22,056 nucleotides of DNA from a virus, in the IMG/VR virus record IMGVR_UViG_3300028082_000008, positions 1 to 22,056 of that record; one strand, 5' to 3'. Both the position numbers and the translations under genes were made by a program. Shown here in pieces: positions 1 through 4,924 of the stretch. The notes beneath the pieces are model-generated. The model had not been told where the DNA came from. It ran no database searches and saw only the letters and a list, made by a program, of their open reading frames with translations. The first letter of the stretch is position 1. The number at the start of each line of letters is the position of its first letter.

Positions 1-105
1 GACACAGCTCTTGCTGCGATAGTGGCATTTCTAATCTACCAGAAGCAATACGCTGGCGCGGCTGGATGTTCACTTCTAGGTATCCTGCAAGCTATAAGGA
101 GCTAA
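1..105 (+). CDS. C-terminal end of a small membrane protein (truncated by window edge)
   Basis: The frame is open from the first base and ends with TAA at 103-105, giving 34 residues. The visible part starts with a hydrophobic stretch (ALAAIVAFLIY), followed by a short Ala/Gly-rich tail, which would fit one transmembrane segment. The start lies outside the window, so full length and function are unknown. It is the first of three small rightward genes; the next begins 36 bases downstream behind a repeated leader. A holin or small accessory membrane protein is possible but nothing specific supports it. Confidence 0.4.
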   Translation, partial: DTALAAIVAFLIYQKQYAGAAGCSLLGILQAIRS

Positions 106-113
106 CCGCCCCC

Positions 114-137
114 GTGCGTATCGCGGGGAGAAGGATG
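114..137 (+). promoter_or_regulatory. Repeated translational leader, copy 1
   Basis: The bases GTGCGTATCGCGGGGA (114-129) are identical to 362-377; both are followed by an AGGATG segment and then the start codon of a small rightward gene (142 here, 388 for copy 2). The GGGGAGAAGG part can serve as ribosome-binding site. The flanking CCCC just upstream could pair with GGGG in this copy, but not in copy 2, so a conserved hairpin is not supported. Confidence 0.5.
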
Positions 138-141
138 GAAG

Positions 142-351
142 ATGAAAAACGAAAAATCTTTGCTTGAAGTTCTCGCTCCAATTGACAAGAAATATCAGGA
201 AGGACAAATCTGCAATGATCTCCAGAAGAAATTCAGAGAAAACACAAAACATCTTCTGATGCGTATTTTTGATCCAGATGCCGTTCTTCATTCTTTGTTT
301 GTGGAAGACGAGGATTTTGTCGAGCTTTCAGGCAAAGAGAATGAAAAATAA
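142..351 (+). CDS. Small charged hypothetical protein (69 aa)
   Basis: I do not recognise this protein. It is 69 residues, rich in Lys and Glu, with no signal peptide or membrane segment, and looks helical throughout, so it is probably a small soluble cytoplasmic protein. ATG at 142 is preceded by GGAGAAGGATGGAAG, which gives several Shine-Dalgarno options. It sits between two small rightward genes and shares the repeated leader with the downstream one. It is clearly AT-richer than the leftward structural genes, as expected for accessory phage DNA. No function can be proposed. Confidence 0.55.
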   Translation: MKNEKSLLEVLAPIDKKYQEGQICNDLQKKFRENTKHLLMRIFDPDAVLHSLFVEDEDFVELSGKENEK

Positions 352-361
352 AACCAGGCCT

Positions 362-383
362 GTGCGTATCGCGGGGAAGGATG
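362..383 (+). promoter_or_regulatory. Repeated translational leader, copy 2
   Basis: Second copy of the 16-base identical block (362-377), followed by AGGATG and the start codon at 388. It lies between the stop of the 69-aa gene (351) and the 41-aa gene. The GGGGAAGG part is a usable Shine-Dalgarno about 8 bases from the ATG. Confidence 0.5.
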
Positions 384-387
384 AGTA

Positions 388-513
388 ATGAATCTTAACG
401 CCACAGAGATAGCCGCTCTCATCAATGATATTGGTGAGTGGGCGGTCGGACTCATATTCGTGTCGGTAATTGCTAGAGGGGTGTTGCTGGCGGCGTTTGG
501 AAAAACCCGTTAA
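388..513 (+). CDS. Small single-TM hypothetical protein (41 aa)
   Basis: ATG at 388 opens a 41-codon frame ending with TAA at 511-513. An ATG seven bases earlier (381) hits a stop after five codons, so 388 is the start. The N-terminal third (MNLNATEIAALINDIGEW) is polar and helical, followed by a hydrophobic segment (about residues 19-37, AVGLIFVSVIARGVLLAAF, interrupted by one Arg) and a basic GKTR tail. It resembles many small phage membrane proteins of unknown role. It is the last rightward gene before the hairpin array and the convergent endolysin gene. Confidence 0.5.
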   Translation: MNLNATEIAALINDIGEWAVGLIFVSVIARGVLLAAFGKTR

Positions 514-525
514 CCGTCGGAGTGA

Positions 526-694
526 GTGCATCCCAGAAGTATCAGTGCGCTGAATAAGCGCAACGCGTCAAGGAATAGCACAAAGTTGCAAGGCAGTTAA
601 AGTGCATCGAGTAGATGCAACACGAGCAACCATTCGAAAATATCGAATAGTTCAAATTGCAGCAAGACGTATGAGTGCGCTGAGCAAGCGCAAC
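526..694 (+). repeat. Array of four boxB-like hairpins in the convergent intergenic gap
   Basis: Four perfect hairpins, each 17 nt with a 6-bp stem and 5-nt loop: 546-562 (TGCGCT-GAATA-AGCGCA), 603-619 (TGCATC-GAGTA-GATGCA), 632-648 (ATTCGA-AAATA-TCGAAT) and 676-692 (TGCGCT-GAGCA-AGCGCA). Three are preceded by AG and followed by AC. The first and last share a longer degenerate unit (526-564 and about 657-694, TGCA..C..GA.GTAT.AGTGCGCTGA..AAGCGCAAC). Read on the plus strand, three of four loops fit G-N-R-N-A, the pentaloop of lambda and P22 boxB RNA, and the first resembles P22 boxB (as I recall it, GCGCT-GACAA-AGCGC). Minus-strand loops do not fit. No T-tract follows any stem, so these are not ordinary terminators. 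The function is inference: an RNA-protein recognition or antitermination-like element, or DNA-level iterons. Confidence 0.65.
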
Positions 695-710
695 ATCATC
701 ATGGATAGCC

Positions 711-1136
711 TCACGACTTGAACAGAGCAACTTCTTCATTGCGACGAGCAAGTAGGCCGGAGTCGCTCACCATCTTCTCACCAACTTCTTTGTAGTGGTA
801 AAGGGGCATCTTAACGGGTGCCCACTTTAGGCCATGAGAAAGCATCTTCACCAGGTCGCCATCCCCCAAGTTATATCCGAATGAGCAGCAAGCATCGAAC
901 TGATTCTGGTTTGCCTGTGGCGCCATTTTGTTGATGGTGGGGTAGAGCTTGGCCGCATCCTTGGCGAGCAGAACCGTGCCGCCTGCTTCATCGATTCCGT
1001 TGGGGAATGATTCGCCGGGAAGCAGGTCGTGCCCATAGGCGATCGCGGGCTTGCCGTTGTCGTTGTAGACCTTCGGCCTGAACCCCTCACAGCGCTTGAT
1101 GAAGTTGATGCCGTTCTGGCTGATGCTCGTAATCAT
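711..1136 (-). CDS. Endolysin, T4-lysozyme-like (GH24) muramidase
   Basis: A 141-residue lysozyme-type endolysin that would cleave the glycan strands of peptidoglycan at lysis. The N-terminal core reads KRCEGF...YNDNGKPAIAYGH, matching the EG..L..Y.D...TIGYGH signature of GH24. Glu17 and Asp26 keep the nine-residue spacing of T4 Glu11/Asp20, but the catalytic Thr position is Ala31 (codon GCG). The C-terminal region keeps the usual QFDACCSFGYNLG helix. There is no signal peptide or SAR segment, so it needs a holin. Start 1136 is preceded by AAAGGAACGAGA and its ATG overlaps the upstream stop (ATGA); the longer frame back to 1292 lacks such a site and would lie inside the neighbour. It is the last gene of the lysis block, converging on the hairpin array. 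Confidence 0.85.
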   Translation of the reverse strand: MITSISQNGINFIKRCEGFRPKVYNDNGKPAIAYGHDLLPGESFPNGIDEAGGTVLLAKDAAKLYPTINKMAPQANQNQFDACCSFGYNLGDGDLVKMLSHGLKWAPVKMPLYHYKEVGEKMVSDSGLLARRNEEVALFKS

Positions 1137-1585
1137 TCTCGTTCCTTTTGAAAATAAGCTACTGATAGAAGAAATCCGTCCTGTGGCGTTACTCGGTTGC
1201 AGATGCGTGGGTCGAGATACTTGAGCAGTCCGAATGCGGTCATGCTGTCGTACCAGAGTTCTGAGCAGTCCCACTTGTCTGTGTTGTGCCAATCGCGATT
1301 GAGCAGCGTGGCCGCTATATCGAGAAAGTCATACCCTTTGCCAATCTGTGCCTTGAGGAACTGGGTACCGTTATAATATTGATCCTCTGGCACGTACGCT
1401 CGGAAGTACGTCTCTGTCGCGTAGTGGTCGAGGGGGCGCTTCAGCACGCCTCCCTCGCATCGTGCGCCGATAGTGTAGTTGTCGAACACGAATTCGATGT
1501 GCGAATACTCTCCCCGGCTGACGAACTTGATCGCCTCGGCAATGGGGTCGTTATTGCTTACACAACGCCAGCGGATGGTGGGCAT
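1133..1585 (-). CDS. Permuted NlpC/P60 (YiiX/YebB-like) papain-fold amidase/peptidase
   Basis: A 150-residue protein with the circularly permuted NlpC/P60 order: His first (His29 in GEYSHIEFVF), then the YDFLDIAATLL helix, then the Cys (Cys107 in DKWDCSELWYD). The C-S-E-L motif is characteristic of YiiX-like enzymes, which cleave amide bonds in peptidoglycan peptides or related substrates. It has no export signal. The start at 1585 has GGAGAGA seven bases upstream; the longer frame to 1615 would begin inside a hairpin and lacks a site. Its stop overlaps the lysozyme start by four bases, so the two are translationally coupled and probably form a two-enzyme lysis set. A role in virion entry is an alternative. 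Confidence 0.7.
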   Translation of the reverse strand: MPTIRWRCVSNNDPIAEAIKFVSRGEYSHIEFVFDNYTIGARCEGGVLKRPLDHYATETYFRAYVPEDQYYNGTQFLKAQIGKGYDFLDIAATLLNRDWHNTDKWDCSELWYDSMTAFGLLKYLDPRICNRVTPQDGFLLSVAYFQKERE

Positions 1586-1603
1586 GATTCTCTCCAAAAT
1601 AAA

Positions 1604-1648
1604 TGCCCGGGCCACTTTCGCCTCACCAGCGGAGCAGCTACCCGGGCA
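1604..1648 (-). terminator. Hairpin with U-rich tail before the lysis enzymes (terminator or attenuator)
   Basis: TGCCCGGG (1604-1611) and CCCGGGCA (1641-1648) form a perfect 8-bp GC-rich stem with a 29-nt loop. On the minus strand the stem is followed directly by TTTATTTTGG and then the Shine-Dalgarno GGAGAGA of the gene starting at 1585. The shape fits a rho-independent terminator or partial attenuator between the lipoprotein gene and the two lytic enzymes. The long loop makes it weaker than a textbook terminator. Confidence 0.45.
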
Positions 1649-1655
1649 AACTCGA

Positions 1656-2288
1656 TTACATCAACGTCTGATACTGCCCAAACGACGCAAACCCAGTCAC
1701 CGGGCGCAACTGCGTCACGAACTGACTCTTCTGTGTGGCCGTCCAGAGCGCTTCGTGCGCCTTCAGGGTAGCTTTCTGTGTTGCCAGCTTCGCCTTGACC
1801 GTGGAGGTGCTCTGCGTCGTCAGCACGGCGGTATAGATCGCATCGACCGCGAGGTCAATGGCAGCAAGCCAAACTTTGGCCTTTGCCTGGGAGTCTGCGT
1901 CCTTGATGCCGGTAAGATCGATCGTAGCCGAGGTACTTGCCTCAAGCGCATCGACTGCGGCAACCACGTCAGCCCACTTGCTACTCCCGGCCTTGTAGCT
2001 GGCGAGGATCGTCTCTACGGCGGTACCGTCAGTCTGAATCGTCGAGATGACCGTATCCAGTGTGCTGGTGGTCGCGTCAGTGCTCGTAGTGCTCAGCGCC
2101 GAGATGATCGACAAAATACTCGTCACATCGGTGAGAATGGTGGGCAAGTCAGCCGCAATGATCGTCTCGACGTTGTTGATCTGCGCCGTAGTGCAACCGG
2201 TCGTCATAAACGATGCGCTCAGCGTCAGGATGCACATGTATAGGCCGAGCAAGAACTTGTTAGTGATGTACTTCAAACGGATAGGCAT
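1656..2288 (-). CDS. Putative lipoprotein, possible outer-membrane spanin component
   Basis: A 210-residue exported protein. The N-terminus has basic residues, a hydrophobic core (FLLGLYMCILTLSASF) and MTTGC with Cys32, a plausible but imperfect lipobox because the -3 residue is Thr. The mature part is Thr/Ser/Ala-rich and predicted helical (ETIIAADLPTILTDVTSILSIIS), with a second region (about 130-195) rich in Lys and Ala. The start ATG overlaps the upstream stop (TAATG at 2286-2290) with GGAG nearby. Position after a holin candidate and a coiled-coil exported protein, and before the lytic enzymes, suggests a role in outer-membrane disruption. It is larger than usual o-spanins, so it could instead be a separate envelope lipoprotein. 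Confidence 0.6.
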   Translation of the reverse strand: MPIRLKYITNKFLLGLYMCILTLSASFMTTGCTTAQINNVETIIAADLPTILTDVTSILSIISALSTTSTDATTSTLDTVISTIQTDGTAVETILASYKAGSSKWADVVAAVDALEASTSATIDLTGIKDADSQAKAKVWLAAIDLAVDAIYTAVLTTQSTSTVKAKLATQKATLKAHEALWTATQKSQFVTQLRPVTGFASFGQYQTLM

Positions 2289-2572
2289 TACTTGATCTCC
2301 TTCTTCAGGTCGGGTTTGGTGGGTTCAGCGGCCTTCTTTGCGGCTTCGAGCGCAGCTTGTGCCTTCTGTGTCTCAGCTTGGACGCCGGGATACTGCGCTT
2401 GCGCAAGCTGAAACTGGAGCTGAAGCAACTGCTGTTTGAGCTGCGCAATCTCCACATCTTTCGTGGCGATCTGTACCTTCAAATCGGCAATGCTCTCCGG
2501 CTTTTGCGCGTTAGCAGTTACAGGAAAAATCATGGTGATTCCCATAACCAATGCGAAAATCAACTTCTTCAT
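2288..2572 (-). CDS. Exported coiled-coil protein, spanin-like candidate
   Basis: A 94-residue protein with a clear Sec signal peptide (MKKLIFALVMGITMIFPVTANA, cleavage about after residue 22) followed by a long predicted coiled coil (about 30-60: repeated K-x-x-x-A-Q-L-K-Q-Q-L-L-Q-L-Q-F-Q-L spacing) and an Ala/Lys-rich tail. Periplasmic coiled coils are typical of i-spanins, although those keep their N-terminal anchor. Here ANA-Q is a good cleavage site, so it may be fully periplasmic. The start has AGGGAGAGCT just upstream. It follows the holin candidate by nine bases and overlaps the lipoprotein start by one base, so the three form a tight unit. The spanin role is inference from context. 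Confidence 0.6.
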   Translation of the reverse strand: MKKLIFALVMGITMIFPVTANAQKPESIADLKVQIATKDVEIAQLKQQLLQLQFQLAQAQYPGVQAETQKAQAALEAAKKAAEPTKPDLKKEIK

Positions 2573-2581
2573 AGCTCTCCC

Positions 2582-2818
2582 TTAATTGCCCAGTTTGGAA
2601 TCAGACACTGTCGGCTCACCCTTGCGGTACCACGCGTACAGTGCCACGATCGCGGTCGCAGTCTCTTCCGCCCAACCGGGCAGAGCCTGATAGGCGTGAA
2701 TCACCAAGGTATGGAATGGGGGCACAGCGTAGAAAGCAGCAATCAGAAATGCCGCCGCCGCTGTAACACTGTGCGTGGTGATGTTATATGAAGCGAGCCA
2801 GTTCTTGAAACTGTTCAT
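2582..2818 (-). CDS. Putative holin (two transmembrane segments)
   Basis: A 78-residue membrane protein with two hydrophobic segments (about 17-34, SVTAAAAFLIAAFYAVPP, and 50-65, AEETATAIVALYAWYR) and a short polar tail with Lys and Asp. Size, two-TM layout and position at the head of the lysis block fit a class II-like holin that permeabilises the inner membrane. The ATG at 2818 is chosen because GGAG lies six bases upstream; an ATG at 2830 would put that site inside the gene. There is no sequence signature that proves holin function, so an accessory membrane protein remains possible. Confidence 0.55.
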   Translation of the reverse strand: MNSFKNWLASYNITTHSVTAAAAFLIAAFYAVPPFHTLVIHAYQALPGWAEETATAIVALYAWYRKGEPTVSDSKLGN

Positions 2819-2851
2819 AAAAATCTCCAATCAATGTTACCGCACATTTTT

Positions 2852-3625
2852 CTAAATTGCGCTTAAATCCTGTTCCAAAACTGCTTGCGCAAATCCATTC
2901 GGACTTACACTATTCTTGATCCAGTCGAAGGAAAGCAAGGTATGCGCTTCATCGACGTATTTGAGCCAAAACGCCCAAGTCATCTTGTAGACACTTCCCC
3001 ACGAAATGACGTACACATAATTAGTGTCGTAGCCGGCAACATGCACGCAATGTCCACCTGAGATAGGACCGGCACCGGCAATATCCCAGATTGCACCCGG
3101 GGTCTCGTCCATGTTGTTGGGAACGTCGAAGCCAATGTACAAGCCACCAAACAAGTAAATCGCCAACTTGACTTCGTTGATATCCTGCACGTCGGCGTCT
3201 GCGAACGCGTCGAGCTTGTGCCCGTCCATGCCACCATTACGCCATTGCTTCAAGACATTCAGTTCGATGCCGCCCTGGTCGCTGTCAGGATCGTTCGGTC
3301 TGTAGCCATCCCATGTTTCGTAGAACGACTCGATCACCGAATCAGGCAGCGTGACCATGCTTTCATTTGCCTGTGTCCACACCTGGATAGCGTGTGCGGC
3401 ACCAGCGATCGTGCAGTCGCCCAACTGGTCATTGAGCATCATGCCCCACGATTGCGTGCCCTTGGTCCAGTCCACCGATACAGGAGGTGTTGGCAACACG
3501 GCCTTGTTCAGATACTTTGCCAGTTTGAACGTGCGCGAATCACGCACAACGGCTTTGCGGCCAAGACGGAATTTTCCACACCAAATGATTGGTTCGGGAG
3601 GAAATGGATTAACAGGACGTGCCAT
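2852..3625 (-). CDS. Papain-like (C1-type) cysteine protease
   Basis: A 257-residue protein with the papain-fold landmarks in order: oxyanion Gln67 and nucleophile Cys71 in NDQLGDCTIAGAAHA, and His192 in GGHCVHVAGYD, which matches the papain H-x-V-x-x-x-G-Y pattern. The third landmark, usually N-S-W-G, is I-S-W-G (207-210), so the Asn that orients the His is missing. There is no signal peptide. The start has AAGGAGAAAATC directly upstream. It lies between a one-TM protein and the holin candidate. It might process virion or host proteins, or cut peptidoglycan peptides or host proteins at lysis. The fold is well supported; substrate and whether it is active are not. Confidence 0.7.
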   Translation of the reverse strand: MARPVNPFPPEPIIWCGKFRLGRKAVVRDSRTFKLAKYLNKAVLPTPPVSVDWTKGTQSWGMMLNDQLGDCTIAGAAHAIQVWTQANESMVTLPDSVIESFYETWDGYRPNDPDSDQGGIELNVLKQWRNGGMDGHKLDAFADADVQDINEVKLAIYLFGGLYIGFDVPNNMDETPGAIWDIAGAGPISGGHCVHVAGYDTNYVYVISWGSVYKMTWAFWLKYVDEAHTLLSFDWIKNSVSPNGFAQAVLEQDLSAI

Positions 3626-3635
3626 GATTTTCTCC

Positions 3636-3968
3636 TTATCGATCGGAACCGTCCGAAAGCGTATATTTGTTGGTTGCGGACACTACAGGTTCATTCGAGT
3701 ACGAGCGATGGTATACAGCAGCAGGATGATTGCGGTAATAATCATCAAGAACGATTTTGGCAGCAGGAATAAGGCCATTGAGTGCCCATGCAAAAATAGC
3801 CATAAAGACCACAAACATGACCCCCGCAGCCTTCAACATGCCGTTCTGGAAGCTAATTTGCTTTTCCATGCGGAGTTGGAACGCTCGAAAGTTGCTCACA
3901 CCCTGTTCAACAACTTTCAAACGATCATCGTGGTTGGTCAACTCGATTGCAGCTTCCTGTATGTTCAC
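3636..3968 (-). CDS. Coiled-coil plus one-TM protein, XhlA-like (GTG start)
   Basis: A 110-residue protein starting with GTG at 3966-3968, with GGAG six bases upstream. The N-terminal half is a polar predicted coiled coil (NHDDRLKVVEQGVSNF...RMEKQIS) followed by one transmembrane segment (about 46-67, LKAAGVMFVVFMAIFAWALNGLI) and a polar C-terminus. This layout resembles hemolysin XhlA-type phage proteins that assist a holin, although the C-terminal tail here is longer. It is the first leftward gene after the SGNH insertion and reads into the protease gene ten bases later. How transcription reaches it is unclear; read-through from the spike genes is the simplest view. Confidence 0.5.
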   Translation of the reverse strand: MNIQEAAIELTNHDDRLKVVEQGVSNFRAFQLRMEKQISFQNGMLKAAGVMFVVFMAIFAWALNGLIPAAKIVLDDYYRNHPAAVYHRSYSNEPVVSATNKYTLSDGSDR

Positions 3969-4109
3969 GTCGTCTCCGCTATTGCACGTAGATTCGCTCG
4001 TATAAACGAGTGCGGTTTCAACGTTTATTGTATTGGAATAAGGATTTTACGAAAGCTGTTGTTGCGGCGATACTGATACACGCGCATATTCCTCTATCTC
4101 CTATCGCCG

Positions 4110-4139
4110 TTGCACAATATCCAACTGCTATGGCATAAT
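4110..4139 (+). promoter_or_regulatory. Sigma70-like promoter for the SGNH hydrolase gene
   Basis: TTGCAC (4110-4115) and CATAAT (4134-4139) are separated by 18 bases and match the -35 and -10 consensus at four and five of six positions. A transcript starting seven bases after the -10 would begin at about 4146, which is the A of the gene's ATG. No Shine-Dalgarno precedes that ATG, consistent with leaderless translation. Confidence 0.6.
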
Positions 4140-4145
4140 CTCGAT

Positions 4146-4880
4146 ATGAAATCATCGCTTTTGAAAAATTTCCTGTGCACCTCCATACTTCTTGTCTTTG
4201 CATTTGTTGTGTTTACTGTAGGGATGGAATACAGGAAGATTCGTCCCTCTATGAATAATGGGAATATCGAAGCTGATCTCGATTTTTTCAACTCTCGCCC
4301 TGTTCCTTCGAATGCATTCCGAATCCTTTTTATCGGAGACAGCTTAACGCTGCATGGAAAGGTTCCCCAACTTTGGGATTATTTTGGGGGCATGGCCTCA
4401 AGCTCCATTTATAATGACTTCGTCCATCTTTTTGTCAACCACATTCAGCCCATTAACTCGAAACCAATCGAGATATTTTACGACAATGGCGGAGATGGCC
4501 ATTTGTCATCGATGCTGGAATATCTTAAAAAGCATCAAGAGATTAAACCGGACTTAATAATCTTCCAGGGGGGAGAAAACGATAAATTTAACCAAAAATT
4601 CCGCACTGAATATATGGAAATTATTCGTTCATCAAGAAGCATAATTGTTCTCGGTGATTGGTGGAGTGATAAAAAGAGCGACTTTGAACACGAGTTGTCA
4701 TCATCCGAGAGCTTGCCCTTTATCGATCTTCGGAAGATTCAGCGTGATCCACAAAACTCTGGCTATGATGGTCCATATCATTCCATAGGAGTTGCGGGCC
4801 ATCCTAATGACCGAGGGATGTACGAAATTGCAATGGCAATAAACCAAGTTTACGACATCCACCGCAGGGATTACCGGTGA
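4146..4880 (+). CDS. Membrane-anchored SGNH/GDSL hydrolase (moron)
   Basis: A 244-residue esterase-like protein. After an N-terminal membrane segment (about residues 8-26) comes FIGDSLT with the catalytic Ser66, then GGEND (Asn145) and GHPNDRG with His219, which are SGNH blocks I, III and V. The usual Asp three residues before the His is absent, so it may work as a Ser-His dyad or use another acid. Family members remove acyl groups from sugars or lipids; facing the periplasm it could deacetylate envelope polysaccharide. It is the only large rightward gene in a leftward operon, has its own promoter, and is AT-rich (22 of 60 bases G or C at 4141-4200). All of this is typical of a moron. A TTG start at 4110 was rejected because it is the promoter -35. 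Confidence 0.75.
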   Translation: MKSSLLKNFLCTSILLVFAFVVFTVGMEYRKIRPSMNNGNIEADLDFFNSRPVPSNAFRILFIGDSLTLHGKVPQLWDYFGGMASSSIYNDFVHLFVNHIQPINSKPIEIFYDNGGDGHLSSMLEYLKKHQEIKPDLIIFQGGENDKFNQKFRTEYMEIIRSSRSIIVLGDWWSDKKSDFEHELSSSESLPFIDLRKIQRDPQNSGYDGPYHSIGVAGHPNDRGMYEIAMAINQVYDIHRRDYR

Positions 4881-4908
4881 TGATCTGAAGCAAGATTCAT
4901 CAATCACC
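4876..4908. terminator. Possible bidirectional terminator hairpin between convergent genes
   Basis: GGTGAT (4876-4881) pairs with ATCACC (4903-4908), extendable by GAT/ATC around a one-base bulge. It overlaps the SGNH stop codon and lies 17 bases from the stop of the leftward spike gene at 4925. Neither side has a strong T-tract, so termination is likely weak. Confidence 0.3.
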
Positions 4909-4924
4909 TTCCCTGATGCCATGG

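Noticed and set aside
526-694. Hairpin array considered as a CRISPR array
   Set aside because: Repeats are short and not identical in sequence, the distances between hairpins are 57, 29 and 44 bases, and no cas genes are present.
526-694. Hairpins considered as rho-independent terminators of the convergent operons
   Set aside because: None is followed by a T-tract on either strand.
1137-1292. N-terminal extension of the endolysin to 1292
   Set aside because: The region codes for the end of the NlpC-like enzyme in another frame; the start at 1136 has a good ribosome site and the usual lysozyme N-terminus.
1479-2243. Long open frame on the plus strand (254 codons) opposite the lipoprotein and NlpC-like genes
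   Set aside because: It covers two minus-strand genes with ribosome sites and family features; the protein is Arg/Cys-rich without recognisable domains, typical of an antisense shadow.
3969-4109. Leftward promoter and operator for the lysis block, including the small inverted repeat CTCGT-ATAA-ACGAG at 3997-4010
   Set aside because: Only 5 bp of stem, and the best leftward -35/-10 pair I could find (TTTCGT with TACAAT) is poor; not strong enough to list.
4110-4145. TTG start at 4110 for the SGNH hydrolase
   Set aside because: The TTG is part of the -35 element and has no ribosome site; the ATG at 4146 coincides with the predicted transcript start.
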